This document shows positions 17,877 to 27,160 of a DNA stretch of 64,000 bases, piece after piece. Every line of letters starts with the position of its first letter. Positions within the stretch are counted from its first letter, which is position 1. Origin of the DNA: Pseudomonas orientalis (GTDB taxonomy: Bacteria; Pseudomonadota; Gammaproteobacteria; Pseudomonadales; Pseudomonadaceae). A program made the translations under genes and the position numbers. The stretch covers positions 2,974,501 to 3,038,500 of the forward strand of contig NZ_CP018049.1 of the NCBI RefSeq assembly GCF_002934065.1, given 5' to 3'. The notes below the pieces were generated by a model, which was not told where the DNA came from, searched no databases, and saw only the letters and a program-made list of their open reading frames with translations.

Positions 17877-18956
17877 ATGATTGAGGTACGCCTGCACCTG
17901 AAGTACACAGGCTTCGCGCTGGACGTGGAGCTGCAATTGCCGGGCCGTGGCGTCACCGCCCTTTTCGGCCCTTCCGGCTCCGGCAAGACCACCTGCCTGC
18001 GCTGTATCGCCGGCCTGGAGCGCGCCGATGAGGGAGTTGTGCAGGTCAACGACGAGGTTTGGCAAGACAGCCGTAACGGGCTGTTCGTGCCGCCGCACAA
18101 ACGCGCCCTGGGCTACGTTTTTCAGGAGGCGAGCCTGTTTCCCCATCTGTCGGTGCAGGCCAATCTGGCGTTCGGCCTCAAGCGCATCCCACGTGCGCAG
18201 CGGCGCGTGGAAATGGCCCAGGCCACTGAGCTGCTGGGTATCGCTCACTTGCTGGAGCGGGACCCGCAGCACTTGTCCGGTGGTGAACGCCAGCGCGTCG
18301 GCATCGCCCGCGCCCTGCTCACCAGTCCCCGCTTGCTGCTGATGGATGAACCCTTGGCGGCCCTCGACAGCCAGCGCAAAAACGAAATCCTGCCTTACCT
18401 CGAACGCCTGCACGACGAACTGGATATCCCGGTGCTGTACGTCAGCCATGCCCAGGACGAAGTGGCGCGCCTGGCCGATCACCTCGTCCTGCTCGGCGAC
18501 GGCAAGGCCCTGGCCAGCGGCCCCATCGGCGAAACCCTGGCGCGGCTCGACCTGCCGCTGGCGCGGGGCGACGATGCCGGTGTGGTCGTCACTGGCCGTG
18601 TGATTGCCTATGACGAGCACTATCAGTTGCTCACCCTGCAACTGCCCGATTGCCTCTCGCAGATACGCGTAGCCCATACGCCGATGGCCCTGGGCAAACA
18701 GCTGCGGGTGAAGATTCAGGCACGGGACGTAAGCCTCAGCCACCAGGCGCACACGCACAGCAGCATCCTCAATCGCCTGCCGGTGACGGTCATCCAGGAC
18801 GTCGCAGCGGATAACAGCGCCCATGCACTGGTGCGCCTGGATGCCGCCGGCACACCGTTGCTGGCGCGCATCACGCGGTTCTCGCGTGACCAGCTGGATG
18901 TGCAGCCGGGGCAAGTGCTGTGGGCGCACATCAAGGCGGTGGCGGTGCTCGCCTAA
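17877..18956 (+). CDS. modC: Molybdate ABC transporter, ATPase with Mop domain
   Basis: 359 aa, 5 bp after modB. Walker [10 protein letters not shown] (about 34-42), signature [15 protein letters not shown], Walker [13 protein letters not shown], and the switch His in YVSHAQDE. Residues 290-355 form the molybdate-binding Mop (TOBE) domain ([24 protein letters not shown]), which allows feedback by cytoplasmic oxyanion. Confidence 0.95.
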   Translation: MIEVRLHLKYTGFALDVELQLPGRGVTALFGPSGSGKTTCLRCIAGLERADEGVVQVNDEVWQDSRNGLFVPPHKRALGYVFQEASLFPHLSVQANLAFGLKRIPRAQRRVEMAQATELLGIAHLLERDPQHLSGGERQRVGIARALLTSPRLLLMDEPLAALDSQRKNEILPYLERLHDELDIPVLYVSHAQDEVARLADHLVLLGDGKALASGPIGETLARLDLPLARGDDAGVVVTGRVIAYDEHYQLLTLQLPDCLSQIRVAHTPMALGKQLRVKIQARDVSLSHQAHTHSSILNRLPVTVIQDVAADNSAHALVRLDAAGTPLLARITRFSRDQLDVQPGQVLWAHIKAVAVLA

Positions 18957-19031
18957 ACCATTTGGCACGACCGCAGGGCGACGCGGTCAATCAGACATAC
19001 CGGCCTGATCCGTTGCCAAGGAACCCGCACC

Positions 19032-20081
19032 ATGCCCGACTCTTCGCTGCCCGCCGATCTGCCCCGCGACCTGCACTATGTTGACGACAGCCAACCCGGC
19101 ATCCGCCGCAAAAAGCTGCGCGGCAAGTTCCAGTATTTCCGTCCCGACGGCGAGCGCATCACCGATGCCGATGAGATCAAGCGCTTGAATGCGCTGGCGG
19201 TGCCGCCCGCCTACACCGATGTGTGGATCTGCGCCGACCCGCGTGGCCACCTGCAAGCCACCGGCCGCGACGCCCGTGGTCGCAAGCAGTACCGCTACCA
19301 TGCGCGCTGGCGCGAGGTGCGTGACAGCGACAAGTACGCACGTCTGCAGGCGTTCGGCGCGGCCTTGCCCAAGTTGCGCAAACAATTGGAAGCACAGATC
19401 GCCCAGCCCGGATTCACCCGCGACAAGGTGCTGGCCACGGTGGTGATGTTGCTTGATGCCACGCTGATCCGCGTCGGCAATACCCAGTACGCCCGCGACA
19501 ACAAATCCTACGGCCTGACCACCCTGCGCAACCGTCACGTGGACATCAAGGGCAGCGAGATAAAATTCCAGTTTCGCGGCAAGAGCGGCGTGGAGCACCA
19601 GATCAGCGTCAAGGACCGGCGCCTGGCCAGTGTGGTCAAGCGGTGCATGGAACTGCCCGGGCAAAACCTGTTCCAGTACCTGGACGAAAACGGTGAACGC
19701 CATACCGTCAGCTCCCAGGACGTCAACGCGTACCTGCACAGCCTGACCGGCGAGGATTTCACCGCCAAGGACTACCGCACCTGGGCCGGCACGGCCATGG
19801 CGCTGGCGGTGCTGCGCGAATTGGCGTGGCAACCGGAGTCCGACGCCAAGCGCCATGTGGTGGCGATGGTCAAGGACGTCGCGAGGCAACTGGGCAATAC
19901 GCCGGCGGTGTGTCGCAAGTGCTATATCCACCCGGCGGTGCTTGAGCATTTCAGCCTGGGCGAGCTGTCGAAGCTGCCCAAGCCACGGGTGCGCAAGGGC
20001 CTCAAAGCCGAGGAAGTCGCCCTGGCGATGTTCCTTGAGCAACTGGTCGCAGACTTGCCCAAGCCCGCCAAGGCGGGTTAG
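19032..20081 (+). CDS. DNA topoisomerase IB
   Basis: 349 aa, like the short poxvirus-type bacterial enzymes. The N-terminal domain has GKFQYFRPDGERITDADEIKRLNALAVPPAY; the catalytic domain has the first Arg in LIRVGN, the Lys in the DIKGSEIKFQFRGKSG hairpin, DYRTWAGT with the second Arg, and the nucleophile Tyr298 in CRKCYIHP. It relaxes supercoils through a 3'-phosphotyrosyl link without ATP. Pseudomonas often carry it as a non-essential extra topoisomerase. It stands alone here. Confidence 0.9.
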   Translation: MPDSSLPADLPRDLHYVDDSQPGIRRKKLRGKFQYFRPDGERITDADEIKRLNALAVPPAYTDVWICADPRGHLQATGRDARGRKQYRYHARWREVRDSDKYARLQAFGAALPKLRKQLEAQIAQPGFTRDKVLATVVMLLDATLIRVGNTQYARDNKSYGLTTLRNRHVDIKGSEIKFQFRGKSGVEHQISVKDRRLASVVKRCMELPGQNLFQYLDENGERHTVSSQDVNAYLHSLTGEDFTAKDYRTWAGTAMALAVLRELAWQPESDAKRHVVAMVKDVARQLGNTPAVCRKCYIHPAVLEHFSLGELSKLPKPRVRKGLKAEEVALAMFLEQLVADLPKPAKAG

Positions 20082-20205
20082 CCTGCGAAGCCCTAACACT
20101 CTCGGGATGATTGCCGACGTGAACAACTAAGCCTTCAAAAAATGTATCTGCAACGAGCCGCCTGGCGCGCACGTTGGCCTGTTCGACATTTTCCTGGAGG
20201 TGCTG

Positions 20206-21840
20206 ATGACTCACGTCAACCGGCCGCCCGCATTGATTTCCCTGCAACACCTGTGTTTCCAGTTCGCCAATGGCGAAACCGTGCTGGAAGACCTCAATCT
20301 GTCCATCGACCGGACCCCCACCGGAATCGTCGGGCGCAACGGGCGCGGCAAAAGTATCCTCGCGCAATTGATGGCCGGCATCCTGCAGCCCACCTCCGGT
20401 ACGCTGAAGGCCTCGGCCCATGTGGTGTATGTGCCTCAGAACGTGGTGGTGCGACCCGGCGCGAGCGTCGCGGACCTGACCGGTACCGCCCAGTGCCTGG
20501 CCGCCCTTGAACGCATGAATCAGGGCGTGGGTCTGGCCGGCGACCTGGCGCTGATCGATGAGCGCTGGGACCTTGCCGAACGTCTGCGCACGGCCCTGGA
20601 TACGGCGGGGTTGCCATCGCTCAGCGCCGCGTCTCAAGTCGATCAACTCAGCGGTGGACAGCTGGCCAGGGTGGCGCTGATCGGTGCTTTGCTCGCGGCG
20701 CCGCCGTTGCTGATCCTCGATGAGCCCAGCAACCACCTCGACAGTGGCGGGCGGGCCTGGCTGCTGCAGCAATTGGCCGCCTGGCGCGGTGGTCTGGTGG
20801 TGGTCAGCCATGACCGGCAGTTGCTCAACACCATGGGCTGGATCATCGAACTGTCGCCCCTCGGTGTGCAGGCTTACGGCGGCAACTACGCCGCCTATCT
20901 TGAGCAACGCAACACCCAACAGCAGGCGGCTACCGCAGCGTGGGAATACGCCCGCGAGCAGCGCAGCCGCGAACGTCAACGCTTGCAAAAGGCCCATGAC
21001 AGCCTGCAGCGCCACGCGGCGCGCTCACGCAAACGGGCAGAGACCGCCAACGTCGACCGCTTTACCAGGGCGCGCTGGAAGAGCGCCGCCACGCAAATCG
21101 TCAGTGCACGGGGCAGCGCCCATCGCGATCACAAAGACACCCTCGATGCGCAGGTGCGCCAGGCCTACGCACGTGTGGTGGACGAGACGCCGACCTTGCT
21201 CGCCCTGCCCGGTTCGGCGCTGGCAAACGGTCGCCAGGTGGTCAGCCTGCACCAGGCGCAGTTGCCCTGGCTGGACTCGCGTGCACCTTCGACCTACGTG
21301 ACCCTGGACCTGACCGGACCGGTGCGCGTGGCAGTGCGTGGGCCGAACGGTTGCGGCAAATCCACTTTGCTCAAGTTGCTTGCCGGGCAATGGCACGCCG
21401 TCAGTGGCACCTGCGCGGTCACGGTGCCCTGCGCCTATATCGACCAGCACCTGACGCTGCTGGACGACCAACGCAGCATCCTCGAACAGCTCAACCTGCT
21501 CGACACGCCGCTGATGGAAGCCGAATTGCGCACACGCCTGGCCTTGCTGCAGCTGGATGCCCGGCGCGTGACCCAACCCGCCGGGCAACTCAGCGGTGGC
21601 GAGCGGTTGAAAGCGGCGATGGCGATCGCTTTATGGCGCGAGGCACCGGCGCAACTGTTGCTGTTGGACGAACCGACCAATCACCTGGACCTGGAGACGG
21701 TGGTGGCCTTTGAGCAGGCCTTGCAGGGATTTACTGGCGCGCTGATGGCGGTGTCCCACGACGAGGCGTTCCTGCAGGCGATCCAACCCAGCCATTACTT
21801 GAGCTGGTATAGCAGCGGGTGGCGCCTGGAGCCTGTGTGA
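20206..21840 (+). CDS. ABC-F family ATPase (soluble, duplicated ABC domains)
   Basis: 544 aa with TGGAGG 5 bp before the ATG at 20206. Two ABC domains on one chain and no membrane segment. First domain: Walker A GRNGRGKS, signature LSGGQLARV, Walker B LLILDEPSNHLD. Second: GPNGCGKST, LSGGERLKAAM, LLLLDEPTNHLDL. The linker (about 230-330) is basic and helical (REQRSRERQRLQKAHDSLQRHAARSRKRAET), as in ABC-F proteins that act on the ribosome. It could be translational or antibiotic-protection; sequence alone does not say which. The first Walker A has Arg in place of the usual Gly/Ser position. Confidence 0.85.
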   Translation: MTHVNRPPALISLQHLCFQFANGETVLEDLNLSIDRTPTGIVGRNGRGKSILAQLMAGILQPTSGTLKASAHVVYVPQNVVVRPGASVADLTGTAQCLAALERMNQGVGLAGDLALIDERWDLAERLRTALDTAGLPSLSAASQVDQLSGGQLARVALIGALLAAPPLLILDEPSNHLDSGGRAWLLQQLAAWRGGLVVVSHDRQLLNTMGWIIELSPLGVQAYGGNYAAYLEQRNTQQQAATAAWEYAREQRSRERQRLQKAHDSLQRHAARSRKRAETANVDRFTRARWKSAATQIVSARGSAHRDHKDTLDAQVRQAYARVVDETPTLLALPGSALANGRQVVSLHQAQLPWLDSRAPSTYVTLDLTGPVRVAVRGPNGCGKSTLLKLLAGQWHAVSGTCAVTVPCAYIDQHLTLLDDQRSILEQLNLLDTPLMEAELRTRLALLQLDARRVTQPAGQLSGGERLKAAMAIALWREAPAQLLLLDEPTNHLDLETVVAFEQALQGFTGALMAVSHDEAFLQAIQPSHYLSWYSSGWRLEPV

Positions 21841-21906
21841 TCTGATTGCGCGCCGTGGCAAAGCGTCCTAGGGTAATGGCCGGATAATCTCACTGGAAAC
21901 CGGCCG

Positions 21907-22611
21907 ATGCTGCCTTCACCCGTCAAGCCTTACGCCAATGCCGCGCTCGCCCATCGACAACGCTGGCGTGGGCGCGTGGGCCTGCTGCTGGTGGCGGGTT
22001 TGTCGGTACTTGCCGGCATGACCGATGCCATTGGTTTCATGGCCAGCGGCGATTTTGTCTCGTTCATGAGCGGCAACACCACGCGCCTGGCGGTCGCGAT
22101 CAGTGCAGGCGACGGAGGGCTTACCGCACGCCTGGTATTGCTGGTTGCCACGTTCATCATCGGCAACGCGCTGGGGGTTATTGTCAGCCGCTTGAGCAAG
22201 CGCCACGCGCTGCCCCTGCTGCTCAGTATCGGCGCCCTGCTCTGTGGTGCGGCACTGCTGCCATGGTCCGATACGCTGCCCGCGCTGTTGGCGGCGATTA
22301 TCGCCATGGGCATGCTTAACGCGGCTGTCGAGCAAGTCAATGGCGTGCCCGTGGGGCTCACCTATGTCACCGGGGCACTCTCACGTTTCGGTCGCGGGCT
22401 GGGCCGCTGGTTGATGGGCGAACGCCGCAATGGCTGGCGCATGCAGCTGGTGCCGTGGGCGGGGATGTTTATCGGCGCGGTGATCGGGGCGCTGCTGGAA
22501 CAGCAGATCGGGCTGCGCGCGCTCTGGGTCAGTGGTGCACTTGCGGGGCTACTGGGCCTGGCGACCCTGGCGATTCCCCGGCGCTGGCAGTTGGGATTCA
22601 TGCCACGCTGA
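21907..22611 (+). CDS. DUF1275 (YoaK-type) inner-membrane protein
   Basis: 234 aa with about six hydrophobic segments and the family's opening pattern AGMTDAIGFMASGDFVSFMSGNTTRLAVAI, in which Thr-Asp-Ala and MSGNTT are conserved. Ends with a short cytoplasmic tail (RRWQLGFMPR). Substrate unknown. It lies 66 bp after the ABC-F gene. Confidence 0.82.
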   Translation: MLPSPVKPYANAALAHRQRWRGRVGLLLVAGLSVLAGMTDAIGFMASGDFVSFMSGNTTRLAVAISAGDGGLTARLVLLVATFIIGNALGVIVSRLSKRHALPLLLSIGALLCGAALLPWSDTLPALLAAIIAMGMLNAAVEQVNGVPVGLTYVTGALSRFGRGLGRWLMGERRNGWRMQLVPWAGMFIGAVIGALLEQQIGLRALWVSGALAGLLGLATLAIPRRWQLGFMPR

Positions 22612-22717
22612 CCATTAAAATTTGGAAAAAAAGGTGCCCGCCCGACGTTTAAGCCTCGACATCCGTGTACCGGTAAAGAGCCATCACGTCGGGCGAGCCG
22701 GTGAATAATAAGCCAAT

Positions 22718-22745
22718 GCCCGACGGCTGTCCCGCCGGGCGTTTC
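22718..22745. terminator. Hairpin between convergent genes
   Basis: GCCCGACGG...CCGCCGGGC with GTTTC after it; probably terminates the small lipoprotein gene on the minus strand or the DUF1275 gene. The T-run is short. Confidence 0.4.
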
Positions 22746-22767
22746 TGAATATGACTAAGGCAAGGTA

Positions 22768-23121
22768 TTACAGACAAGTGGCGAGCGCAGCCAGACGACG
22801 TTTGGCGGGCATCGTGTCCTCTGCGGCGTAATACTTGACGGTAGAACCTGCGCCCGTGCTCAGCACATCCACAAAGTAATCACCGCCCGTGGTGTACACC
22901 GTAAAGCCCCCGGCCTCGGTGGCTTCCTTGAAGCCCCCCGCATCGACGCCGAACACGCCTTCGTCCTGCCAGCCGTATTGAATGCATTGGGCGACCACCA
23001 GGGTGGCCTTGTCCGACGCCATGGTCTTGTACGGGCTGCCCGCACGCGCCTCCTTCATCTTCGAACCCGCGCAACCGGCCAGCGTCGCCAGTACCAATGC
23101 GCCTATCACCACTTTGTACAT
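22768..23121 (-). CDS. Lipoprotein, hypothetical
   Basis: 117 aa; AGGAAGCACAGGC precedes the ATG at 23121. MYKVVIGALVLATLAGC gives lipobox LAGC (Cys17). The mature part contains ATLVVAQCIQYGWQDEGVFGVDAGG and YFVDVLSTGAGSTVKYYAAEDTMPAKRRLAALATCL; the two Cys may pair. A longer open frame from 23238 has an SD-like GGGAG before its ATG, but its first 39 residues have no signal character. Function unknown. Confidence 0.7.
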   Translation of the reverse strand: MYKVVIGALVLATLAGCAGSKMKEARAGSPYKTMASDKATLVVAQCIQYGWQDEGVFGVDAGGFKEATEAGGFTVYTTGGDYFVDVLSTGAGSTVKYYAAEDTMPAKRRLAALATCL

Positions 23122-23232
23122 GCCTGTGCTTCCTTGGAAAAACCGTGACTCTACCATTGCGCCGCCGCCAACTGACGCGCCCATGAACTTTGTTTCACGG
23201 TAAAGGCAAAGCCGGCCATTTATAGTGGTCAC

Positions 23233-23283
23233 GCTCATTTTTAGAAGTCTCCCTTCTGCCCGCCCTCCCGCGGGCTTTTTTTC
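23233..23283 (+). ncRNA. Candidate small RNA with two C/U-rich hairpin loops
   Basis: Two adjacent perfect hairpins: AGAAG-TCTCC-CTTCT (23243-23257) and GCCCGC-CCTCCC-GCGGGC (23258-23275), then seven T. The second is a strong terminator on the plus strand with no plus-strand gene before it. A TATAGT element at 23221-23226 could be its -10; no -35 is clear. Loops of this kind could pair with Shine-Dalgarno GGAGG, as in the anti-SD sRNAs of other Proteobacteria. Expression is unproven. Confidence 0.3.
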
Positions 23284-23292
23284 GCCCGCGGT

Positions 23293-23604
23293 TCACAACC
23301 ACCAGCGCAACAGATAGAACAGCGCCATGCTCGACAGCACGGTGACCAGCACACTGCGCGTCCACAGCATCAACCCCACGGCGCAAACCCCGGCCAGCAA
23401 GTAGGGGTTACTCAGGCTCAGGTTGAGCTGGTGGTCTTTGATGAAAATAATCGGCCCGCAAATCGCGGTGAGCATGCCCGGTACGGCAAACCCGAGGAAC
23501 TCACGCGTGCCCCGATTGAGCCGTACCGGCAGGCGTGGCTCGATAAACAGGTAGCGGTTGAAAAACACCACCAGCGCCATTGCCACAATCATCAGGTAGA
23601 TCAT
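23293..23604 (-). CDS. azlD: Branched-chain amino acid exporter, small subunit AzlD
   Basis: 103 aa with three or four membrane segments (MIYLMIVAMALVVFFNRYLF..., SVLVTVLSSMALFYLLRWWL) and the conserved FLGFAVPGMLTAICGPIIF block. Start at 23604 overlaps the azlC stop codon by 4 bp (ATGA), so translation is coupled. Pairs with AzlC to export branched-chain amino acids or analogues. Confidence 0.85.
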   Translation of the reverse strand: MIYLMIVAMALVVFFNRYLFIEPRLPVRLNRGTREFLGFAVPGMLTAICGPIIFIKDHQLNLSLSNPYLLAGVCAVGLMLWTRSVLVTVLSSMALFYLLRWWL

Positions 23605-24296
23605 CGCGGCCCGACTCCCAGGCGTTTGCAGGCGAACCCTGCATTCATCCCCAATATACCCGAGGCCACCACCGCCGATTCCCAGTGCAGGTAACTGAGC
23701 CACACCGAACACAACAGCGAGACGGCGACGCAGACCACCGTCGGCACGTCGCGCACTACCGGCGTGATCAGCGCGATAAAGGTCGCGGCAATCGAAAACT
23801 CCAGCCCCAGTTGGTCGAGGCCGGGAATGCTTTTGCCCAGCACAATGCCGGCCAGGGTAAACAGGTTCCAGATGATATAGAACGTGAGGCCCACACCCAG
23901 GGCATACCAGCGATTGAAGGTCTGGCGGTCATAGTGGTTGACCAGGGCAAAGAACTCGTCGGTCAACAGAAAACCCAGGCTCATGCGCCAGCGGGTGTTG
24001 AGCGAGGACAGCGTCGGGCGCATGTGCATGCCGTAGAGCAAATGCTGGGAAGTCAGCAGCAAGGTGGTCAGCACGATGGAGATCAGGCTGGCGCCGCTTT
24101 TGACCATGCCGATCGCCACCAGTTGGGCCGCGCCGGCAAACACGATGGCGGACAGACCCTGGGCTTGCAGCGGCGTGAACTGCGCATCGATGGCCATGGA
24201 GCCGGCGAGCAACCCCCAGGGGGCGCAGGCCAGGGATAACGGAATGACAGCAATCGCGCCACGTGTGAACGCGTCATAAGGGAGGGCAGCAGGCAT
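23601..24296 (-). CDS. azlC: Branched-chain amino acid exporter, large subunit AzlC
   Basis: 231 aa with six or seven membrane segments. Family motifs: IPLSLACAPWGLLAGSMAI near the N-terminus, FAGAAQLVAIGM and the central SLGFLLTDEFFAL. Upstream partner of azlD in a two-gene operon. Substrate of this copy not determinable from sequence. Confidence 0.88.
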   Translation of the reverse strand: MPAALPYDAFTRGAIAVIPLSLACAPWGLLAGSMAIDAQFTPLQAQGLSAIVFAGAAQLVAIGMVKSGASLISIVLTTLLLTSQHLLYGMHMRPTLSSLNTRWRMSLGFLLTDEFFALVNHYDRQTFNRWYALGVGLTFYIIWNLFTLAGIVLGKSIPGLDQLGLEFSIAATFIALITPVVRDVPTVVCVAVSLLCSVWLSYLHWESAVVASGILGMNAGFACKRLGVGPR

Positions 24297-24367
24297 GGAC
24301 GGAGCTCATCGACAAACAGTCGGTCAGCATGCCGGCACACTCGGGCGCTTGTCTTGAACGATCTTGC

Positions 24368-24583
24368 TCAGGCCAGTTTTACCGAAACCATCTCCACCGA
24401 GTCGCGCGCTTCGCGCAGTTCGTAGGCGTCCTGGTTCAACCGGTGGATGGTGTTGAGCAGGCGCTGGCGCAGCACTTCATCGCCGAGTTTTTCGACGGCA
24501 CGCATCAGGTCAAACGCCGCGGTTTCGTTATTATCCGCGACGGAATCCAGGGTTTTGCGCAGGTTACGAGTGGCTCGGGTCAC
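24368..24583 (-). CDS. Small helical hypothetical protein (71 aa)
   Basis: GTG start with GGAAG upstream. The product (MTRATRNLRKTLDSVADNNETAAF...) is nearly all helix with heptad spacing (LRKTLDSV, LMRAVEKLGDEVLRQRLLNTIHRL), soluble and without Cys. Looks like a conserved Pseudomonas small protein; function unknown. Lies divergent to the arsR remnant. Confidence 0.55.
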   Translation of the reverse strand: MTRATRNLRKTLDSVADNNETAAFDLMRAVEKLGDEVLRQRLLNTIHRLNQDAYELREARDSVEMVSVKLA

Positions 24584-24738
24584 GCGGGAGCTTCCTTCAT
24601 CAGCAATGGGCGGGCACTTTAGGACATTGATGTTTCATTTTAATTTCAATCACTTGTGGTCGATCATCGGGCAGTTGATCCACGTCAACCGAAATCAGGA
24701 TTTGACCTACGTGGCCCTTTATCCGCAATCCTGTTCAA

Positions 24739-24891
24739 ATGCTGGCCGCTGCCGCCCGGGCACGGCTGACGCTATTAATCCTGCGCGTGCGCGAACTTTA
24801 CGTAGGCGAACTGATCCATGCCTTGGATGACAGCCGGCCCTGCTGGCAGAACGACGCGCCGCGTCCGGATGCACTGGGCGACAGACCATAA
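24739..24891 (+). pseudogene. arsR remnant with internal deletion and lost metal-binding cysteines
   Basis: The 50 codons begin like an ArsR/SmtB repressor (ARARLTLLILRVRELYVGELIHALDDS, helices 2-3 of the winged HTH) and then jump to what looks like an ArsR C-terminal tail (APRPDALGDRP). The recognition helix, wing and dimerisation helix, some 50-60 codons, are missing. In ArsR the ELCVCE motif senses arsenite; here it reads ELYVGE, so both cysteines are gone. It sits 40 bp upstream of arsB, where arsR normally is. Very probably non-functional. Confidence 0.7.
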
Positions 24892-24931
24892 CCGGCCAGC
24901 ACCTGCTGCTGAGCCATCGGAGCGTTAATTC

Positions 24932-26215
24932 ATGCTTGTCGCAATTGCGATTTTCCTTGTCACCATCGTGCTGGTCATCTGGCAACCCAAGGGCCTGGGC
25001 GTGGGCTGGAGCGCCAGCCTGGGCGCGATCCTGGCCCTGGCCTGCGGGGTAATCAGCCTGGCGGACATCCCGGTGGTGTGGCACATCATCTGGAACGCTA
25101 CCGGTACTTTTGTCGCCTTGATCATCATCAGCCTGTTGCTGGATGAAGCCGGGTTCTTTGCCTGGACCGCGCTGCATGTGGCGCGCTGGGGGCGTGGCCG
25201 AGGCCGGCGCCTGTTTGCCTATATGGTGCTGCTCGGCGCACTGGTGTCGGCGCTGTTCGCCAATGACGGCGCGGCGTTGATCCTCACTCCGATTGTGATG
25301 TCGATGCTGCTGGCCCTGCGTTTTTCTCCGGCGGCGACGCTGGCATTCGTCATGGGTGCAGGCTTTATCGCCGACACGGCGAGCCTGCCGCTGGTGGTGT
25401 CGAACCTGGTGAATATCGTCTCGGCGGATTATTTCAAGATCGGCTTCAACGAATATGCCGCCGTGATGGTGCCGGTGAACCTGGTCAGCGTCGCCGCGAC
25501 CCTGGCGGTGCTGCTGTGGTTTTTCCGCCGCGATATTCCGCAGAGCTACGACCCGGCCGACCTGGAACAACCCGACAGTGCCATCCACGACCGTGCGACA
25601 TTTCGTGCCGGCTGGTGGGTGCTGGGTATTCTGCTGGTCGGCTGCTTCGCACTGGAGCCCCTGGGCATTCCCATCAGCGCGATTTCCGCGGTCTGCGCCG
25701 TGCTGTTGCTCGTGATCGCCGCCAAGGGCCACACGATTTCCACGCGCAAGGTCTTGAAAGACGCGCCATGGCAAATCGTGGTCTTTTCCCTGGGCATGTA
25801 CCTGGTGGTGTACGGCTTGCGTAACGCCGGCCTGACCGATTACCTGGCCACCTGGCTCGACACCTTCGCCGCCCACGGCGTGTGGGGCGCGGCCATGGGC
25901 ACCGGTGTGCTGACCGCGCTGTTGTCCTCGGCGATGAACAACCTGCCAACGGTGTTGATCGGCGCGCTGTCCATCGAGTCCAGCCATGCCGTGGGCGTGG
26001 TCAAGGACGCGATGATCTACGCCAACGTGATCGGCAGCGACCTGGGCCCGAAAATCACCCCTATCGGCAGCCTCGCCACCCTGCTGTGGCTGCATATCCT
26101 GGCACGCAAGGGCATCACCATCACCTGGGGCTACTACTTCAAGGTCGGGATTGTGCTGACCGTGCCGGTGCTATTGATCACCCTCGCCGCCCTCGCCTTG
26201 CGCCTGAGTTTATAA
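24932..26215 (+). CDS. arsB: Arsenite/antimonite efflux permease
   Basis: 427 aa with about 12 membrane segments; full family length. Motifs: the [17 protein letters not shown] block, [22 protein letters not shown], and the second-half repeat [16 protein letters not shown] with [22 protein letters not shown]. Exports As(OH)3/Sb(OH)3. Normally in arsRBC, but here arsR is a remnant and arsC is absent, so expression may be constitutive or controlled elsewhere. Confidence 0.9.
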   Translation: MLVAIAIFLVTIVLVIWQPKGLGVGWSASLGAILALACGVISLADIPVVWHIIWNATGTFVALIIISLLLDEAGFFAWTALHVARWGRGRGRRLFAYMVLLGALVSALFANDGAALILTPIVMSMLLALRFSPAATLAFVMGAGFIADTASLPLVVSNLVNIVSADYFKIGFNEYAAVMVPVNLVSVAATLAVLLWFFRRDIPQSYDPADLEQPDSAIHDRATFRAGWWVLGILLVGCFALEPLGIPISAISAVCAVLLLVIAAKGHTISTRKVLKDAPWQIVVFSLGMYLVVYGLRNAGLTDYLATWLDTFAAHGVWGAAMGTGVLTALLSSAMNNLPTVLIGALSIESSHAVGVVKDAMIYANVIGSDLGPKITPIGSLATLLWLHILARKGITITWGYYFKVGIVLTVPVLLITLAALALRLSL

Positions 26216-26273
26216 GGAACGCTTCTGTTCATGCGTTTGAACGGGGGCAATTTCCCAAGCCGACCTCGATAGA

Positions 26274-26355
26274 AATGTGGGAGGGGGCTTGCCCCCGATA
26301 GCGGTGGGTCAATCCACTGGGCCTACCTCTCGCGGGCTAGCCCCCTCCCACATGT
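26274..26355. repeat. REPIN (GTGGGAGGGGGCTTGCCCCC family)
   Basis: Inverted REP sequences at the edges: ATGTGGGAGGGGGCTTGCCC and GCTAGCCCCCTCCCACATG. Same family as the copies at 57.9 and 58.4 kb. Confidence 0.8.
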
Positions 26356-26463
26356 GGACCGAGGCGACTCATCGCAAGCGCTCCCTGGCACACATTCAAT
26401 TCTGCATGGTTCCCTGCCCTCGGACTGACGTATGCTTTCGCACTTTCTCGAAAGGACGCGGGC

Positions 26464-27075
26464 ATGCTGACAATCTTTTTCTACGCGCTGGTTTTCGGCT
26501 TTGTGTTTTGCCTCTCTCCCGGCGCGGTGCTCGCCGAGACCCTGCGCCGTGGTTTGCTCCACGGTTTCACGCCGGCCTTGCTGGTGCAGGTTGGCTCGCT
26601 GGTGGGCGATGCGGTCTGGGCGGTGATCGGGCTGACGGGCATCGCGCTGTTGATTCAGCATGACGCGGTGCGCGTGCCGCTGACGGTGATCTGCGCGCTT
26701 TACCTGGCCTGGCTGGGCATCCGCAGCCTGATCGATGCCTGGCAACTGCCGCAAGTCGAAAGCGCACCCGCCAGTTCGGCAAAAAACGCACTGGCCGTGG
26801 GTGCGGCGATCTCTTTGGCCAATCCGAAGAACATCGTTTATTGGGGCGCCCTGGGCAGCGCATTGGCGGGCATCGTCGGCGCTACCCCGAGCCATGGGCA
26901 AACGCTGATGTTTTTTGCAGGCTTTATGCTCGCGTCGGTGCTGTCCTGCTTTCTGACCGCCGCGCTGGTCAACTTGCTGCGCAAGAATGCTTCGCCGACT
27001 TGGCAGCGCATCAGCTATGGCACTTGTGGGGTGGTATTGATTTATTTGGCAGTCCTGGCGGCACAGAGTATTTGA
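26464..27075 (+). CDS. LysE/RhtB-family amino acid exporter
   Basis: 203 aa, six membrane segments. Opening FCLSPGAVLAETLRRGLLHGF and the AISLANPKNIVYWGAL block are typical of LysE/RhtB proteins (the latter is the conserved N-P-K motif). Substrate unknown. It lies downstream of a REPIN and converges with the following gene. Confidence 0.85.
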   Translation: MLTIFFYALVFGFVFCLSPGAVLAETLRRGLLHGFTPALLVQVGSLVGDAVWAVIGLTGIALLIQHDAVRVPLTVICALYLAWLGIRSLIDAWQLPQVESAPASSAKNALAVGAAISLANPKNIVYWGALGSALAGIVGATPSHGQTLMFFAGFMLASVLSCFLTAALVNLLRKNASPTWQRISYGTCGVVLIYLAVLAAQSI

Positions 27076-27160
27076 AGTTACAAAGGCTACAACGAAGTGG
27101 CCCATGACAAGCCGCCTCACGCCCTCGCCCAGTTTCTGCAGGCGCAGAACAACCGAGATT

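Noticed and set aside
20206..21840. Interpretation as a drug-export ABC transporter
   Set aside because: No membrane domains; duplicated ATPase domains and the basic linker indicate ABC-F.
24719..26095. 458-codon minus-strand frame over arsB
   Set aside because: Antisense to a clear permease; no motif and a skewed composition.
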